From Streptomyces sp. NBC_00377 (GTDB lineage Bacteria; Actinomycetota; Actinomycetes; Streptomycetales; Streptomycetaceae), in NCBI RefSeq assembly GCF_036075115.1, contig NZ_CP107958.1, positions 7,626,001 to 7,690,000 of the forward strand: a stretch of 64,000 nt of DNA, in the 5' to 3' direction. The notes under the pieces are model-generated. The model made no database searches. It was not told the origin of the DNA and worked only from the letters and a program-made list of their open reading frames with translations. Position numbers and translations under genes: made by a program. Below are positions 51,220 through 59,710 of this stretch, one piece after another. Each line of letters opens with the position of its first letter. Positions within the stretch are counted from its first letter, which is position 1.

Positions 51220-53952
51220 GTGAGCGCCATGGCTGGCCAAGAGGACAGCGGTACCGATCCGGCGGCGTCGTACGCCGATCCTCGAGGGGACCCCTTTCTG
51301 CGCACGCGGTTCGTCGTACCGGCCCGGCCGGTGACGTTCCTGCGGCGGGAGCGGCTGGTCAGACATCTCGACCAGGCTCTGCGGACGCCGTTGACCATGG
51401 TCAACGGTCCTGCGGGCGCCGGCAAGACGCTGCTGGTCGCCGACTGGGCCGCGGAACGCGCCCGGCCCGTCGCCTGGCTCACCACGGACGCGGCGGGACA
51501 GGGCCCCGGCATGCTCTGGGCCTACCTGCTCCAAGCCCTGCGGGTCGGCGGGCACTCCCTGCCCGCCGACATCGGCTGTCCCGTCGACGCGAGCAGTGTG
51601 ACGCCCGCGCTGCTGGCGCGGCTCGCCGCCGAGCTGAGCGTCCGGGACCGGCCCGTGATCGTGGTGCTCGACGAGTTCGACCAGGTGGTGGACCCGGAGA
51701 TCGCGGAGCAGCTGGAGTTCGTCCTGCGCCACTCCGGCGACGGACTGCGCCTGATCCTCGTCACCCGTACCGAGCCGCTGCTGCCCCTGCACCGGTACCG
51801 GGCGGCCGGTGAACTGACGGAGATCCGGGGCGCGGAGCTGGCCTTCACCTCCGAGGAGGCCGCCGAGCTGCTGGGGCTGCACGGGCTGCGGCTGCCGGCG
51901 CACGCGACGGAGGGTCTCGTCGACCGCACCCGGGGCTGGGCGGCCGGCCTGCGCCTGTGTGCCCTCGCCGCTCAGGAGGACCCGGAGCCGGAAACGTATC
52001 TGAAGGAGTTCGAGGCCGACCGCAGCACCGTCGCCGACTTCCTGCTCGCGGAGGTGCTCAGACGCCAGCCGCCCGCCACGCAGGACCTCCTGCTGCGGGT
52101 CAGCGTCCTCGACCGGTTCTGTCCCGAGCTGGTGAACGCGTTGACGGAGCGCACCGACGCCGGACCCATCCTGGCCGTCCTGTGCCGTGAGAACGCGTTC
52201 GTCGAGCCTCTCGGACAGGACTGGTACCGCCTTCACCCGCTGTTCGGGGAAATCCTCCGGGCCCACCTGCGGGTGCGCTCGCCCGACCTGGAGCCCGCAC
52301 TGCACCGGCAGGCCGCCCATTGGCTGCGCAGCTCGGGATCCCTCACGGAGACGCTGGACCAGGGCGCTGCCGCAGGGGACTGGGAGTTCACCGCCGGCGC
52401 CCTCATCGACGACCTCGCCATCGGGTGGCTTTTCACCGGCTGGCGCTCCGACGAACTCTCCGAGCTGTTCTCCCGCATGGGGCCGGAGGCCGCGAGCCCC
52501 GCGACGGACCTGGTCCGCGCCGCCCGGGAACTGTCCCGCCGCGATCTCGACCAGGGCCTGACGCATCTGCGCCGGGCGGAGCGGAGCCTGACGGCAGCAC
52601 TGGGCCTGCCGGACGAGTCCGGCGATGTGGCGGAACTGGCCCTGACGGCCGGGTGGAATGCGGACGGTGAGCCGCCCCGGCTCGTGGCGGCCCGGTTGAG
52701 CTGCGCCCTGCTCGAGGCGCTGGCCGCCCGGCTGACCGGTGCCCCGGGCCGGGCCGAGCGGGCCGCGTCGGCGGCCGAGGCTCTGATCGACCGCGCCCCG
52801 GCCGATCTGCTGGAGAGGCATCCCGAGCTCAGCGCGCTGCTGCTGACCCATCTCGGCTCGGCGCGTCTGTGGGCCGGGCGGTTCGAGGACGCGTGCACCG
52901 CCCTGTCGAGGGTCGCGGGGACGGCGGCCGGTGCTTCGACGGTGCTCGCCCGCGAGGACTCGCTCGGCCGGCTGGCCCTGATCGACTACCTGAACGGCTG
53001 GGTCGGCCGGGCGGAGCGCACGGCCCGCGAGGCCGTGACGGAGACGGAGCGGTCCGGGCTGCCCCAGCCGACCGGTTCCGGCACGGGACGGCTGGTGCTG
53101 GCGGCGGTCGCCGTGGACCGCGACGATCTGCGCCGGGCGAGGGAACTCCTCGACGAGGCGGCCGAGTCGCACCCGGCGCTGCGTGACCCCGTGATGGAGG
53201 CGTGCCGGGCGATCGCGAAGGCCCGTCTGGATCTGGCCCGCGGGGACAGACGTGCCGCCCTCGAAACGGCGGAGCGGGCCGTGCCGGCCGCCGTGGTCTC
53301 CCCCTGGGCAGCGGGCCAGACGGCGCTGGTGGCCGCCGCCGTACATCTGGCCGAAGGCCGGCCGCAGACGGCGGCCGAACTGCTGCGGGCGGTGTCGGAC
53401 GAGCAGCCGGCCTGTGCGGTGGGGGCCGCGCGGGCCCAGCTCGCGATGGGCAGACCCGAGGCGGCGATGGACCTGCTCGACCGCGTGCGCTCCGAAGGCC
53501 GCGCGGGCCCCGCCGTGACGGTCCGGGCCACGCTGGTGAGGGCGCAGGTCGCGGACGTGGTGGGAGACGCGGCCACCGCCCGCAGACTGGTCGCGCAAGC
53601 CCTGCGGGAGGCGCGGCGCGACGGTCTGCGGCGCCCCTTCCTGGAGGCCGGTCCATGGATCCGCCCGGTGCTGGACGCGGTGTCACCGCGGGCGACGGCG
53701 GCGGACCGGCCCACCCACGGCGCGCCGGGGACGTCCGGCGCCCCGCAGATCCCGGTCGTGGAGGAGCTCAGCGGCCGCGAACGCGACGTACTGCGCAGGC
53801 TCGCCCTGACGATGTCGACGGAGGAGATAGCCGCCGATCTGTTCGTCTCCGTGAACACGGTCAAGACCCACCTCAAGAGCGCCTACCGCAAGCTTGGGGT
53901 CAACCGGCGCAACGACGCGGTGCGCCGCGCCCGCGAACTGAAGCTGCTGTGA
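51220..53952 (+). CDS. LuxR-family (LAL/MalT-type) transcriptional regulator
   Basis: The 910-residue protein has a P-loop STAND-type ATPase near residue 65 (MVNGPAGAGKTLLVADWAA) and a Walker-B-like VIVVLDEFDQVVD. A long tetratricopeptide-like middle part follows, then a C-terminal LuxR helix-turn-helix (LSGRERDVLRRLALTMSTEE and VSVNTVKTHLKSAYRKLGVN). Such LAL regulators activate genes on ligand binding. Its target is unknown, but the genes 3' of it are candidates. The start is the GTG at 51220 or the ATG at 51229. Confidence 0.92.
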   Translation: MSAMAGQEDSGTDPAASYADPRGDPFLRTRFVVPARPVTFLRRERLVRHLDQALRTPLTMVNGPAGAGKTLLVADWAAERARPVAWLTTDAAGQGPGMLWAYLLQALRVGGHSLPADIGCPVDASSVTPALLARLAAELSVRDRPVIVVLDEFDQVVDPEIAEQLEFVLRHSGDGLRLILVTRTEPLLPLHRYRAAGELTEIRGAELAFTSEEAAELLGLHGLRLPAHATEGLVDRTRGWAAGLRLCALAAQEDPEPETYLKEFEADRSTVADFLLAEVLRRQPPATQDLLLRVSVLDRFCPELVNALTERTDAGPILAVLCRENAFVEPLGQDWYRLHPLFGEILRAHLRVRSPDLEPALHRQAAHWLRSSGSLTETLDQGAAAGDWEFTAGALIDDLAIGWLFTGWRSDELSELFSRMGPEAASPATDLVRAARELSRRDLDQGLTHLRRAERSLTAALGLPDESGDVAELALTAGWNADGEPPRLVAARLSCALLEALAARLTGAPGRAERAASAAEALIDRAPADLLERHPELSALLLTHLGSARLWAGRFEDACTALSRVAGTAAGASTVLAREDSLGRLALIDYLNGWVGRAERTAREAVTETERSGLPQPTGSGTGRLVLAAVAVDRDDLRRARELLDEAAESHPALRDPVMEACRAIAKARLDLARGDRRAALETAERAVPAAVVSPWAAGQTALVAAAVHLAEGRPQTAAELLRAVSDEQPACAVGAARAQLAMGRPEAAMDLLDRVRSEGRAGPAVTVRATLVRAQVADVVGDAATARRLVAQALREARRDGLRRPFLEAGPWIRPVLDAVSPRATAADRPTHGAPGTSGAPQIPVVEELSGRERDVLRRLALTMSTEEIAADLFVSVNTVKTHLKSAYRKLGVNRRNDAVRRARELKLL

Positions 53953-54072
53953 CGTCGAGGCCGCCTTCGGCTATCGCCCGTGACGGGTGAGGCCGGGAAC
54001 CCCGGGAGGACGGACCATCACAGGGTGGGTGCGCAGTCCGCCAGTCCCAGGCCATCCCGGGGAGAGCAGCTC

Positions 54073-54270
54073 ATGCGCTACGAGATCCGCGTCGACGGAC
54101 ACCTCTCGGAGGTGCTGACCAGGGCTTTTCCTGAGCTGGACCATGTGGTGATGTCCGGTCAGACGGTCCTGTTCGGGTACGTCGTCGACGAGGCGCACCT
54201 GTACGGACTGCTGGCCCGCTGTCAGTCCCTGGGGTTGCGGGTCCTGGAGATGCGCCAACTGCCCGAGTGA
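54073..54270 (+). CDS. Small conserved protein of 65 aa
   Basis: The protein begins MRYEIRVDGHLSEVLTRAFP and ends LRVLEMRQLPE. It has a beta-alpha pattern without membrane segments. The ATG at 54073 follows GGAGAG with 6 nt spacing. It lies between the LAL regulator and the HdeD-like gene on the same strand. I know no function. Confidence 0.6.
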   Translation: MRYEIRVDGHLSEVLTRAFPELDHVVMSGQTVLFGYVVDEAHLYGLLARCQSLGLRVLEMRQLPE

Positions 54271-54313
54271 CGAGTCGCGGGCCTGTCGCCTCGGCCCGGC
54301 GCGAGGAGGAGTC

Positions 54314-55003
54314 ATGAGCGTTTCGCCTGGTCCCGCCCCCAACCCCCGACGGGAGGAGCCGTCCGGGGCACCCGGCCGGCCGTCCGGCGGGGCGGCCGCC
54401 GGTCCTGTGGGCGCCGATCCCGCCGAGGCACTGGCCGTACTCGGGCGTTCCTGGACGTGGATCCTCGGTTCGGCCGTCGCCACCCTCGTGCCGGGCATCC
54501 TGATCCTGGTCTGGCCGGACGAGACCCTGCACGTCCTCGCGGTCCTCATCGGCCTGTACCTGCTGGTGACCGGAGCGTTCCGGTTCGTCGCGGCCTTCGC
54601 CAGGGACGACCACGGCGAACGCCTCACCGGGCTCCTCCTGGCGGTGCTGTACGTCGTCGCCGGTGTGCTGTGCCTGCGCAACCCGCTCCAGACCATCGCG
54701 ACGCTCTCGCTGATCGTCGGCGTCCTGTGGCTGGTCTCCGGCATCCTCACCCTCTACACGGCGCTGGCCACCAAGGACCTGCCCCATCGGGGCGTCGTCC
54801 TCGGCGCCGCCGTGTTCGCCGTCGTCGCGGGGATCGTCGTCCTCGCGCTGCCCACCGAGTCGGCCCGGGCGCTCACCCGGCTGCTCGGCCTGTGGCTGGT
54901 CCTGCTGGGCCTGGTCGAGGCGGCGGTCGCCCTCGCCTGGCGCGCCGCGCTGCGCAGGGCGCGCCAGGCGGCCGGGCCGAGGGCCGCCGACGGGCCGGTC
55001 TGA
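54314..55003 (+). CDS. HdeD family (DUF308) membrane protein
   Basis: The 229-residue protein has a proline-rich cytosolic N-terminus of about 45 residues and six membrane helices in paired DUF308 repeats (WTWILGSAVATLVPGILILV, VLAVLIGLYLLVTGAFRFVA, GLLLAVLYVVAGVLCL, TLSLIVGVLWLVSGILTL and others). HdeD in E. coli supports acid resistance at high cell density. Here a membrane stress role is only an inference. Confidence 0.85.
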   Translation: MSVSPGPAPNPRREEPSGAPGRPSGGAAAGPVGADPAEALAVLGRSWTWILGSAVATLVPGILILVWPDETLHVLAVLIGLYLLVTGAFRFVAAFARDDHGERLTGLLLAVLYVVAGVLCLRNPLQTIATLSLIVGVLWLVSGILTLYTALATKDLPHRGVVLGAAVFAVVAGIVVLALPTESARALTRLLGLWLVLLGLVEAAVALAWRAALRRARQAAGPRAADGPV

Positions 55004-55114
55004 GAAGGCCGGCGCTCTCACCCGTCCCGGGTGAGCCGCCGCGACCGCGCCTCGCGCACGCTGAGAACGGCACACAACGCCATGTCGGGCCCCGGCCCGG
55101 AACGGAGAAGAGAC

Positions 55115-55546
55115 ATGAGTGGGGACACGTACCTCGCATACGACTATCCGCTGCTGAGCGCCTTCTGGACGATGCTGGTGTTCTTCCTGTGGATCATGTG
55201 GTTCGTCCTGCTGTTCCGGATCGTGGTGGACATCTTCCGCGACGACGAGCTCAGTGGCTGGGCCAAGGCCGGCTGGCTGGTGTTCTGTATCGTCCTGCCC
55301 TTCCTGGGCGTCTTCGTCTACGTGGTCGCGCGCGGCAAGAACATGGGACACCGCGAGATCAAGCAGGCGCGGGACCAGCAGCAGGCCTTCGACAGCTACA
55401 TCCGCGAGACCGCCAAGGGCACCGGCGCTCCCAGCAGCAGCGTGGACGAACTCGCCCGGCTCTCCGAGATCCGGGCCCGCGGCGACATCACGGACGAGGA
55501 GTTCGACCGGGCGAAGCAACTGGTCCTCAGCGGCTCCCGCCGCTGA
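55115..55546 (+). CDS. SHOCT-domain membrane protein
   Basis: The 143-residue protein has two membrane helices (FWTMLVFFLWIMWFVLLFRI and AGWLVFCIVLPFLGVFVYVV), typical of the PLDc_N segment, followed by a C-terminal SHOCT motif (VDELARLSEIRARGDITDEE, FDRAKQLVL). The start at 55115 follows AGAAGAG. Such proteins are common near stress genes and their function is unknown. Confidence 0.85.
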   Translation: MSGDTYLAYDYPLLSAFWTMLVFFLWIMWFVLLFRIVVDIFRDDELSGWAKAGWLVFCIVLPFLGVFVYVVARGKNMGHREIKQARDQQQAFDSYIRETAKGTGAPSSSVDELARLSEIRARGDITDEEFDRAKQLVLSGSRR

Positions 55547-55594
55547 TCCGTCCGAACGAAGCCAGGCCGGACGAAACGGAATCGAGGCATCGGG

Positions 55595-56029
55595 ATGACA
55601 GCGGCACACCCCACTCACGCGGCGTCGGCCGGGCGGCACACGGCCAGACAGAACTGGGCCGAGGGCCTGATGGCCTTCGCCGCCGTCACGCTCATGATCG
55701 CCGGACTGCTCGACATCTTCCGGGGGATCATGGGGATCGCGGAGGACGACGTCTTCCTCACGACCCGTAACTACGTCTTCGCGTTCGACCTCACCGGCTG
55801 GGGCTGGGTCCACCTCGCCCTGGGCGCGGTCGCCGTGATCGTCAGCCTGGGACTGTTCCAGTCGGCGATGTGGGCGCGGGTCGCGGGCGTGGCCATCGCC
55901 GGGCTGATCGTCATCGCCAACTTCCTCTCCCTGCCGTACTACCCGGTGTGGTCCGTGGTGATGATCGCCTTCTCCGGGTTCGTCATCTGGGCGCTGTGCG
56001 TGGTGAAGCCGGACCGGTCCGAGGAGTGA
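55595..56029 (+). CDS. DUF7144-type four-helix membrane protein
   Basis: The 144-residue protein has a basic N-terminus with four hydrophobic helices (AEGLMAFAAVTLMIAGLLDI, WVHLALGAVAVIVSLGLF and two more at residues 90-135) and the family-like start of helix 1 near a conserved Trp. It lies in tandem after the SHOCT gene with 48 bp between. Role unknown. Confidence 0.72.
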   Translation: MTAAHPTHAASAGRHTARQNWAEGLMAFAAVTLMIAGLLDIFRGIMGIAEDDVFLTTRNYVFAFDLTGWGWVHLALGAVAVIVSLGLFQSAMWARVAGVAIAGLIVIANFLSLPYYPVWSVVMIAFSGFVIWALCVVKPDRSEE

Positions 56030-56081
56030 CCGCGCGGGGGGCCCGTCCGGCACCTTCAGCACCTACAGAAAGGCGTACACC

Positions 56082-56921
56082 ATGTGCCGTTGGCTCGCCT
56101 ACTCGGGCACCCCTGTCCTGCTCGAAACGATCCTCTACCGGCCGGCGCATTCGCTGATCGACCAGAGCCTGCACTCCAAGATGGGTGTCGAGACGACGAA
56201 CGGCGACGGCTTCGGCGTCGGCTGGTACGGACCCGACGCGGACGACGGGAGCCCCGCCGTCGTCCGCGACATCGGCCCGGCCTGGAGCAACCGCAATCTG
56301 CGGGAGATCGCCGGACATGTGCGCTCACCGCTGTTCTTCGCCCACATCAGGGCCTCGACCGGCACGGCGGTGCAGCAGACCAACTCCCATCCCTTCCGGC
56401 ACGGCCGGTGGATGTGGATGCACAACGGCGCGATCGCCGACTTCCACCGGATGCGCCGGGACCTCGCCCTCGCCGTCGACCCTCAGCTCTACCCCGACAT
56501 CGAGGGATCGACGGACTCCGAGATGATGTTCTTCCTGGCGCTGACCTTCGGTCTGGAGGAGGATCCGCCCGGCGCCGTCGCCCGTATGGCGGGCATGGTG
56601 GAACGCACCGGGCACGCACACGGAGTGGAGTTCCCGCTCCAGATGACGGTCGCCGTGACCGACGGAGTGCGGCTGTGGGCCTTCCGCTACTCCAGCCAGG
56701 GTGCCTCACGCTCGCTGTTCTACAGCACCCGCGTGGAGACGCTCCGGTCGCTCCATCCCGACATGGCCTTCCTGCGCGGTGTCTCCGACGAGACCCGTCT
56801 GATCGTCTCCGAGCCCCTGGGCGACCTTCCCGGCGCCTGGAACAAGGTCCCGGAGAACACCTACGGCGTGGTCCAGCCCGGCGGGGCCGAGATCGTCGAC
56901 TTCGTGCCGCAGGCGGCGTAG
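56082..56921 (+). CDS. Class II glutamine amidotransferase (EgtC/YafJ-like)
   Basis: The 279-residue Ntn-hydrolase begins MCRWLAYSGTPV, with Cys2 as the catalytic nucleophile, followed by GDGFGVGWYGPD, ASTGTAVQQTNSHPF and MWMHNGAIADFHRMRR in the glutaminase order. It resembles EgtC and YafJ. No egtB or egtD genes are adjacent, so a role in ergothioneine synthesis is not supported. The start at 56082 follows AGAAAG. Confidence 0.86.
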   Translation: MCRWLAYSGTPVLLETILYRPAHSLIDQSLHSKMGVETTNGDGFGVGWYGPDADDGSPAVVRDIGPAWSNRNLREIAGHVRSPLFFAHIRASTGTAVQQTNSHPFRHGRWMWMHNGAIADFHRMRRDLALAVDPQLYPDIEGSTDSEMMFFLALTFGLEEDPPGAVARMAGMVERTGHAHGVEFPLQMTVAVTDGVRLWAFRYSSQGASRSLFYSTRVETLRSLHPDMAFLRGVSDETRLIVSEPLGDLPGAWNKVPENTYGVVQPGGAEIVDFVPQAA

Positions 56922-56966
56922 CGCGCACGGCCGGGGCTCACCGGACGGCGCCTGGGCCGGACGGTG

Positions 56967-57006
56967 CCGGGCCCGGCCCACCAGACGTCCACTGGGCCGG
57001 GCCCGG
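56967..57006. terminator. Bidirectional hairpin between the amidotransferase and SDR genes
   Basis: The 14-bp arms CCGGGCCCGGCCCA (56967-56980) and TGGGCCGGGCCCGG (56993-57006) pair perfectly around 12 nt. The two convergent genes end at 56921 and 57008. Confidence 0.7.
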
Positions 57007-57007
57007 C

Positions 57008-57811
57008 TCAGTGGACGGAGAACCCGCCGTCGACGAAGATCGCCTGCCCGGTGACATAGGCGGAGGAACGGCCCGCCAGGAAGACGGCGGCTCCGGCGAA
57101 GTCCTCGGCCAGCCCGTTGCGGCCGATCATGGTGCGCGCGGCCAGCGCGGCCACCTTCTCCGGGTCCGACTGCAACCGGGTGTTCAGCGGGGTCAGGACG
57201 AAGCCGGGGACCAGCGTGTTGCAGGTGACGCCGTGCGGCGACCACGCCTCCGCCTGGGAGCGGGCCAGCGATTCCAGCGCCCCCTTGGAGACGCCGTACG
57301 CGCCGCTCTGGACGAAGGCCCGGTGCGCCTGCTGGGAGCTGATGTGGATGATCCGGCCGAAGCCCCGCTCGGCCATGCCGGGCCCGAACCGCAGGCCCAG
57401 CAGGTAGGGCGCCTCCAGGTTCACCGCCATCGTGGCGTCCCAGACCTCCTCGCCCAGCTCGCCCATCGGCGGCCGCAGATTGATGCCGGCGCTGTTGACG
57501 AGGATGTCGGGCTCGCCGAACGCCTCGGCCGCCTGTTCCGCCGCGGTGCGCACGCCGTCGCGGGTGCCGAGGTCGGCGCTCACCCAGGCCGCCCGGCAGC
57601 CCTCCGCCGTCAGCTCGTCGACGGTGGCGGTGAGTTCCGCCTCCCTGCGCGCCACGATCACGACGCTCGCCCCCGCCCGCGCGAGAGCCACGGCGATGGC
57701 CCGGCCGATGCCGGAACTGCCGCCGGTGACCACGGCGACCCGCCCGTCCAGCGAGAACAGTTCACGGAGGTAGGGGTCCGGGGTACCTGGTGCGGGGCTG
57801 CGCGATGTCAT
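57008..57811 (-). CDS. Short-chain dehydrogenase/reductase (SDR)
   Basis: The 267-residue classical SDR has the cofactor motif TGGSSGIGRAIAVALARAG, NSAG (NNAG-type) and the active-site SGAYGVSKGALE (Tyr and Lys). The Arg in VIVARREAEL suggests NADP preference. It is similar to 3-ketoacyl or gluconate 5-dehydrogenase types; the substrate is not known. The Tn7-like element begins 30 bp upstream of its start, so its promoter may be affected. Confidence 0.92.
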   Translation of the reverse strand: MTSRSPAPGTPDPYLRELFSLDGRVAVVTGGSSGIGRAIAVALARAGASVVIVARREAELTATVDELTAEGCRAAWVSADLGTRDGVRTAAEQAAEAFGEPDILVNSAGINLRPPMGELGEEVWDATMAVNLEAPYLLGLRFGPGMAERGFGRIIHISSQQAHRAFVQSGAYGVSKGALESLARSQAEAWSPHGVTCNTLVPGFVLTPLNTRLQSDPEKVAALAARTMIGRNGLAEDFAGAAVFLAGRSSAYVTGQAIFVDGGFSVH

Positions 57812-57835
57812 GTCCGCACCCTAGACGGCGCGGCC

Positions 57836-57840
57836 TCGGC
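57836..57840. repeat. Target site duplication TCGGC, left copy
   Basis: TCGGC at 57836-57840 precedes the left end of the Tn7-like element and is repeated exactly at 60556-60560 after its right end. A 5-bp duplication is the rule for Tn7-like and Tn5053-like elements. Confidence 0.85.
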
Positions 57841-57932
57841 TGTCCTGTCTCAACGAAGTTCGTCGTCCATCCCTGAGCTGACCTGCGTGGACTGGATTAG
57901 GTGAGACGCGGGGACTGGGTTCGTTGAGACAA
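57841..57932. repeat. Left-end repeats of the Tn7-like element
   Basis: Three copies of a 20-bp motif (consensus about GACTNGRTTCGTTGAGACAG) occur at 57845-57864 (reverse orientation, abutting the TGTC terminus), 57890-57909 and 57913-57932 (both forward). By analogy with Tn7 these would be TnsB-binding sites. Confidence 0.75.
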
Positions 57933-57943
57933 ATCTCGGCGCG

Positions 57944-58432
57944 CTAACGCAGTTGCGCGTTCCCATGCTGGTCGCCCGCCTGCTCCAAGGCGGCCTCGTA
58001 GGCGTGCAGGGCAGTGATGACTGTGGCGCGTTCCGCGGGGTCGAGACCTCGCATGACACGTTCCCAGGCAGAGGCGCTGCCAGAAAGCCATTCTCCGATC
58101 GGTGCGGCGTAGGCGGGGGCGATGGCGATGATGCGGCGGCGGCGATCGGCGGGATCGGCAGTGCGTTGCAGGACGCCTGGCCGTGACAGCTCGCTGACCA
58201 TGAGGCTGACAGTCGTCGGGGCCACCTCCAGCCGAGCGGCTAGCTCGTTGATGCTGGTGGGGCCGTCGTACTCCAGGTGGGCCAGGAGTGCGAGGTGTCG
58301 CGGTGCCAGGTCCAGACCCTGGAGTGCCGGAGGTATGGGCAGGCGCTTGGCGCGGCCCACGAGCCGTGGCATGAGCAACAGCAGGGTGCGGACGGCCTCG
58401 TTGACGGCTGGACCGTCCGATTCCGTGGACAT
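57944..58432 (-). CDS. MarR-family regulator, cargo of the Tn7-like element
   Basis: The 162-residue protein from Met at 58432 has LAPRHLALLAHLEYDGPTSI, then NELAARLEVAPTTVSLMVSE (helix-turn-helix) and LSRPGVLQRTADPADRRRRI (wing). It is divergent from the tautomerase gene, with 64 bp between that hold two AT-rich palindromes, so it likely represses that gene and itself. Confidence 0.88.
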   Translation of the reverse strand: MSTESDGPAVNEAVRTLLLLMPRLVGRAKRLPIPPALQGLDLAPRHLALLAHLEYDGPTSINELAARLEVAPTTVSLMVSELSRPGVLQRTADPADRRRRIIAIAPAYAAPIGEWLSGSASAWERVMRGLDPAERATVITALHAYEAALEQAGDQHGNAQLR

Positions 58433-58452
58433 CGGCGACCTCTTCCAGATAC

Positions 58453-58481
58453 CTTTAAAAGCAAAGACTTTGTATTCAAAG
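58453..58481. promoter_or_regulatory. Paired palindromes between the MarR and tautomerase genes
   Basis: CTTTAAAAGCAAAG (58453-58466) and CTTTGTATTCAAAG (58468-58481) share CTTT...AAAG arms and are adjacent. They are clearly AT-rich against the background and are probable MarR operators over the divergent promoters. Confidence 0.6.
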
Positions 58482-58496
58482 GGAACGAGGTCCACT

Positions 58497-58877
58497 ATGC
58501 CGCATCTGACCGTCCACCTTCCAGAGAGCAGGCTGACCGGGAACGAACCCATGCTCGTCGCCGCACTGACCGACGCTGTCGTCGACGTCTATGGCGAATG
58601 GGCCCGCGACCTCGTAAGCGTCCGTCTGGCCGGAGTCCCCGCAGGCCGTTTCGCGCAGGGTGGCAAGGCCGTGGACACAAATGCCTCGGTGATCTTGGGC
58701 GTCCGTGCTGGCGTCTTCGACCGTCCCGACGCTGCCCAGATCACCGCGCGCCTCGGCACCGGGCTCACCGACGCGATCACGCGCGTCGTCGGCGATGACC
58801 TCCGCGCCGGCACCATGGTCGAACTCGTGGCGTCACCGCCAGAACGTACCTTCGTCGGCGGCGCTCTCGCCGTGTGA
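58497..58877 (+). CDS. Tautomerase-superfamily protein
   Basis: The 126-residue protein starts MPHLTVHLPESRLTGNEPML, so after Met removal Pro1 would be the catalytic base of the 4-oxalocrotonate tautomerase fold. A later segment (SVRLAGVPAGRFAQGGKAV) fits the second beta-alpha unit. The substrate is unknown. It is the likely target of the divergent MarR gene. ATG 58497 follows GAGG. Confidence 0.82.
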   Translation: MPHLTVHLPESRLTGNEPMLVAALTDAVVDVYGEWARDLVSVRLAGVPAGRFAQGGKAVDTNASVILGVRAGVFDRPDAAQITARLGTGLTDAITRVVGDDLRAGTMVELVASPPERTFVGGALAV

Positions 58878-58918
58878 TCCCCCATCTGGGCCACCTCACG
58901 ACCCGGCTGTACTCAGGC

Positions 58919-59710
58919 TCAGCAGCGGTAGTAGTGGTGGAAAGGGCTCCACCGTGTTTCCGCGTCGGCTTCATCGGGCCGACGCGGTGGCGGGATCGTT
59001 TCGCGAGGGAAGAACGCGTCGTAGATCCTCGGGCTTCGGTGGAAGGCGACGAACTTGTGGGTGGAGAAATGCTGCTCGACCCATTGGATCAGGGGGTCCT
59101 TGCGGTCCTTGGGGACGTAGCCGAGCAGGATGTTGCGGACAGTGATCTGCTCGATGAGCCAGGTGACATGGCCGGTGGCGACAGCGCGTCGTTCCCACTC
59201 CCGGCCGGCGAGAAGTCCGGCGAGCGGCACGACTTGAGGGTGGAAGACCATCGTGAGCGTCAGCTCGAGGGAGGGGTGTTTCCCGCCGTCAGTGAGGATG
59301 CCGCGTGCAATGTCGAGCAGATCGAACGGGTCAGCGGACTGCTGCAGCCAGGCGAAGTACATCTTTCGCGCATCCGGATAGGCGTTGCGAACCCAGCGGC
59401 GGCCGTGGCGGGCCACCAGATTTCGGTGGTGTCTCTGGGCTCGTAGCGTGTCGGGGAGCCTGCTGATGTCGACTTGCTCGTCGGTGTTGGCGATGCCATT
59501 GCCGATCCAGAGGCGGTGGCGGAGACAGACGTTGCGGTCATGAGTGGTCCAGCAGGTCACGGTCATGGTGATGCCTGCGGCGTGAGTGCAACGGCGGCAG
59601 GCGGGACGCTGGATGGCGGTGTGCAGGGCTGAGCGCGGACGGCCGATGGCACCGGGCTTGTCGACGGCGTCGGAGTCGGCATCGGTGTCGAGGTCCCGGT
59701 CACCGGCCAA
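58919..59710 (-). CDS. tniQ: TniQ-like protein
   Basis: The 263-residue protein has a zinc-finger region with Cys38, Cys41 (ACRRC), Cys53 and Cys62-x2-His65 (VCLRHRLWIG), which is the TniQ mark. A helical region follows (WLIEQITVRNILLGYVPKD). In Tn7-like systems TniQ/TnsD proteins choose the target site. The N-terminus is short and acidic compared with usual TniQ. Its start overlaps the TnsA-like gene by 11 nt, so the two are an operon. Confidence 0.68.
   Translation of the reverse strand: MAGDRDLDTDADSDAVDKPGAIGRPRSALHTAIQRPACRRCTHAAGITMTVTCWTTHDRNVCLRHRLWIGNGIANTDEQVDISRLPDTLRAQRHHRNLVARHGRRWVRNAYPDARKMYFAWLQQSADPFDLLDIARGILTDGGKHPSLELTLTMVFHPQVVPLAGLLAGREWERRAVATGHVTWLIEQITVRNILLGYVPKDRKDPLIQWVEQHFSTHKFVAFHRSPRIYDAFFPRETIPPPRRPDEADAETRWSPFHHYYRC

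Noticed and set aside
50358..51812. Long Pro/Arg-rich open frames over the tandem repeats on both strands
   Set aside because: They come from a 143-bp repeat (not a multiple of three) with very high GC. The repeated peptides appear in all frames and have no homology.
56082..56921. Ergothioneine cluster (EgtC-like amidotransferase with the GCS2 gene)
   Set aside because: The GCS2 gene is 8 kb away and no egtB, egtD or egtE genes are present, so the family resemblance alone does not support the pathway.
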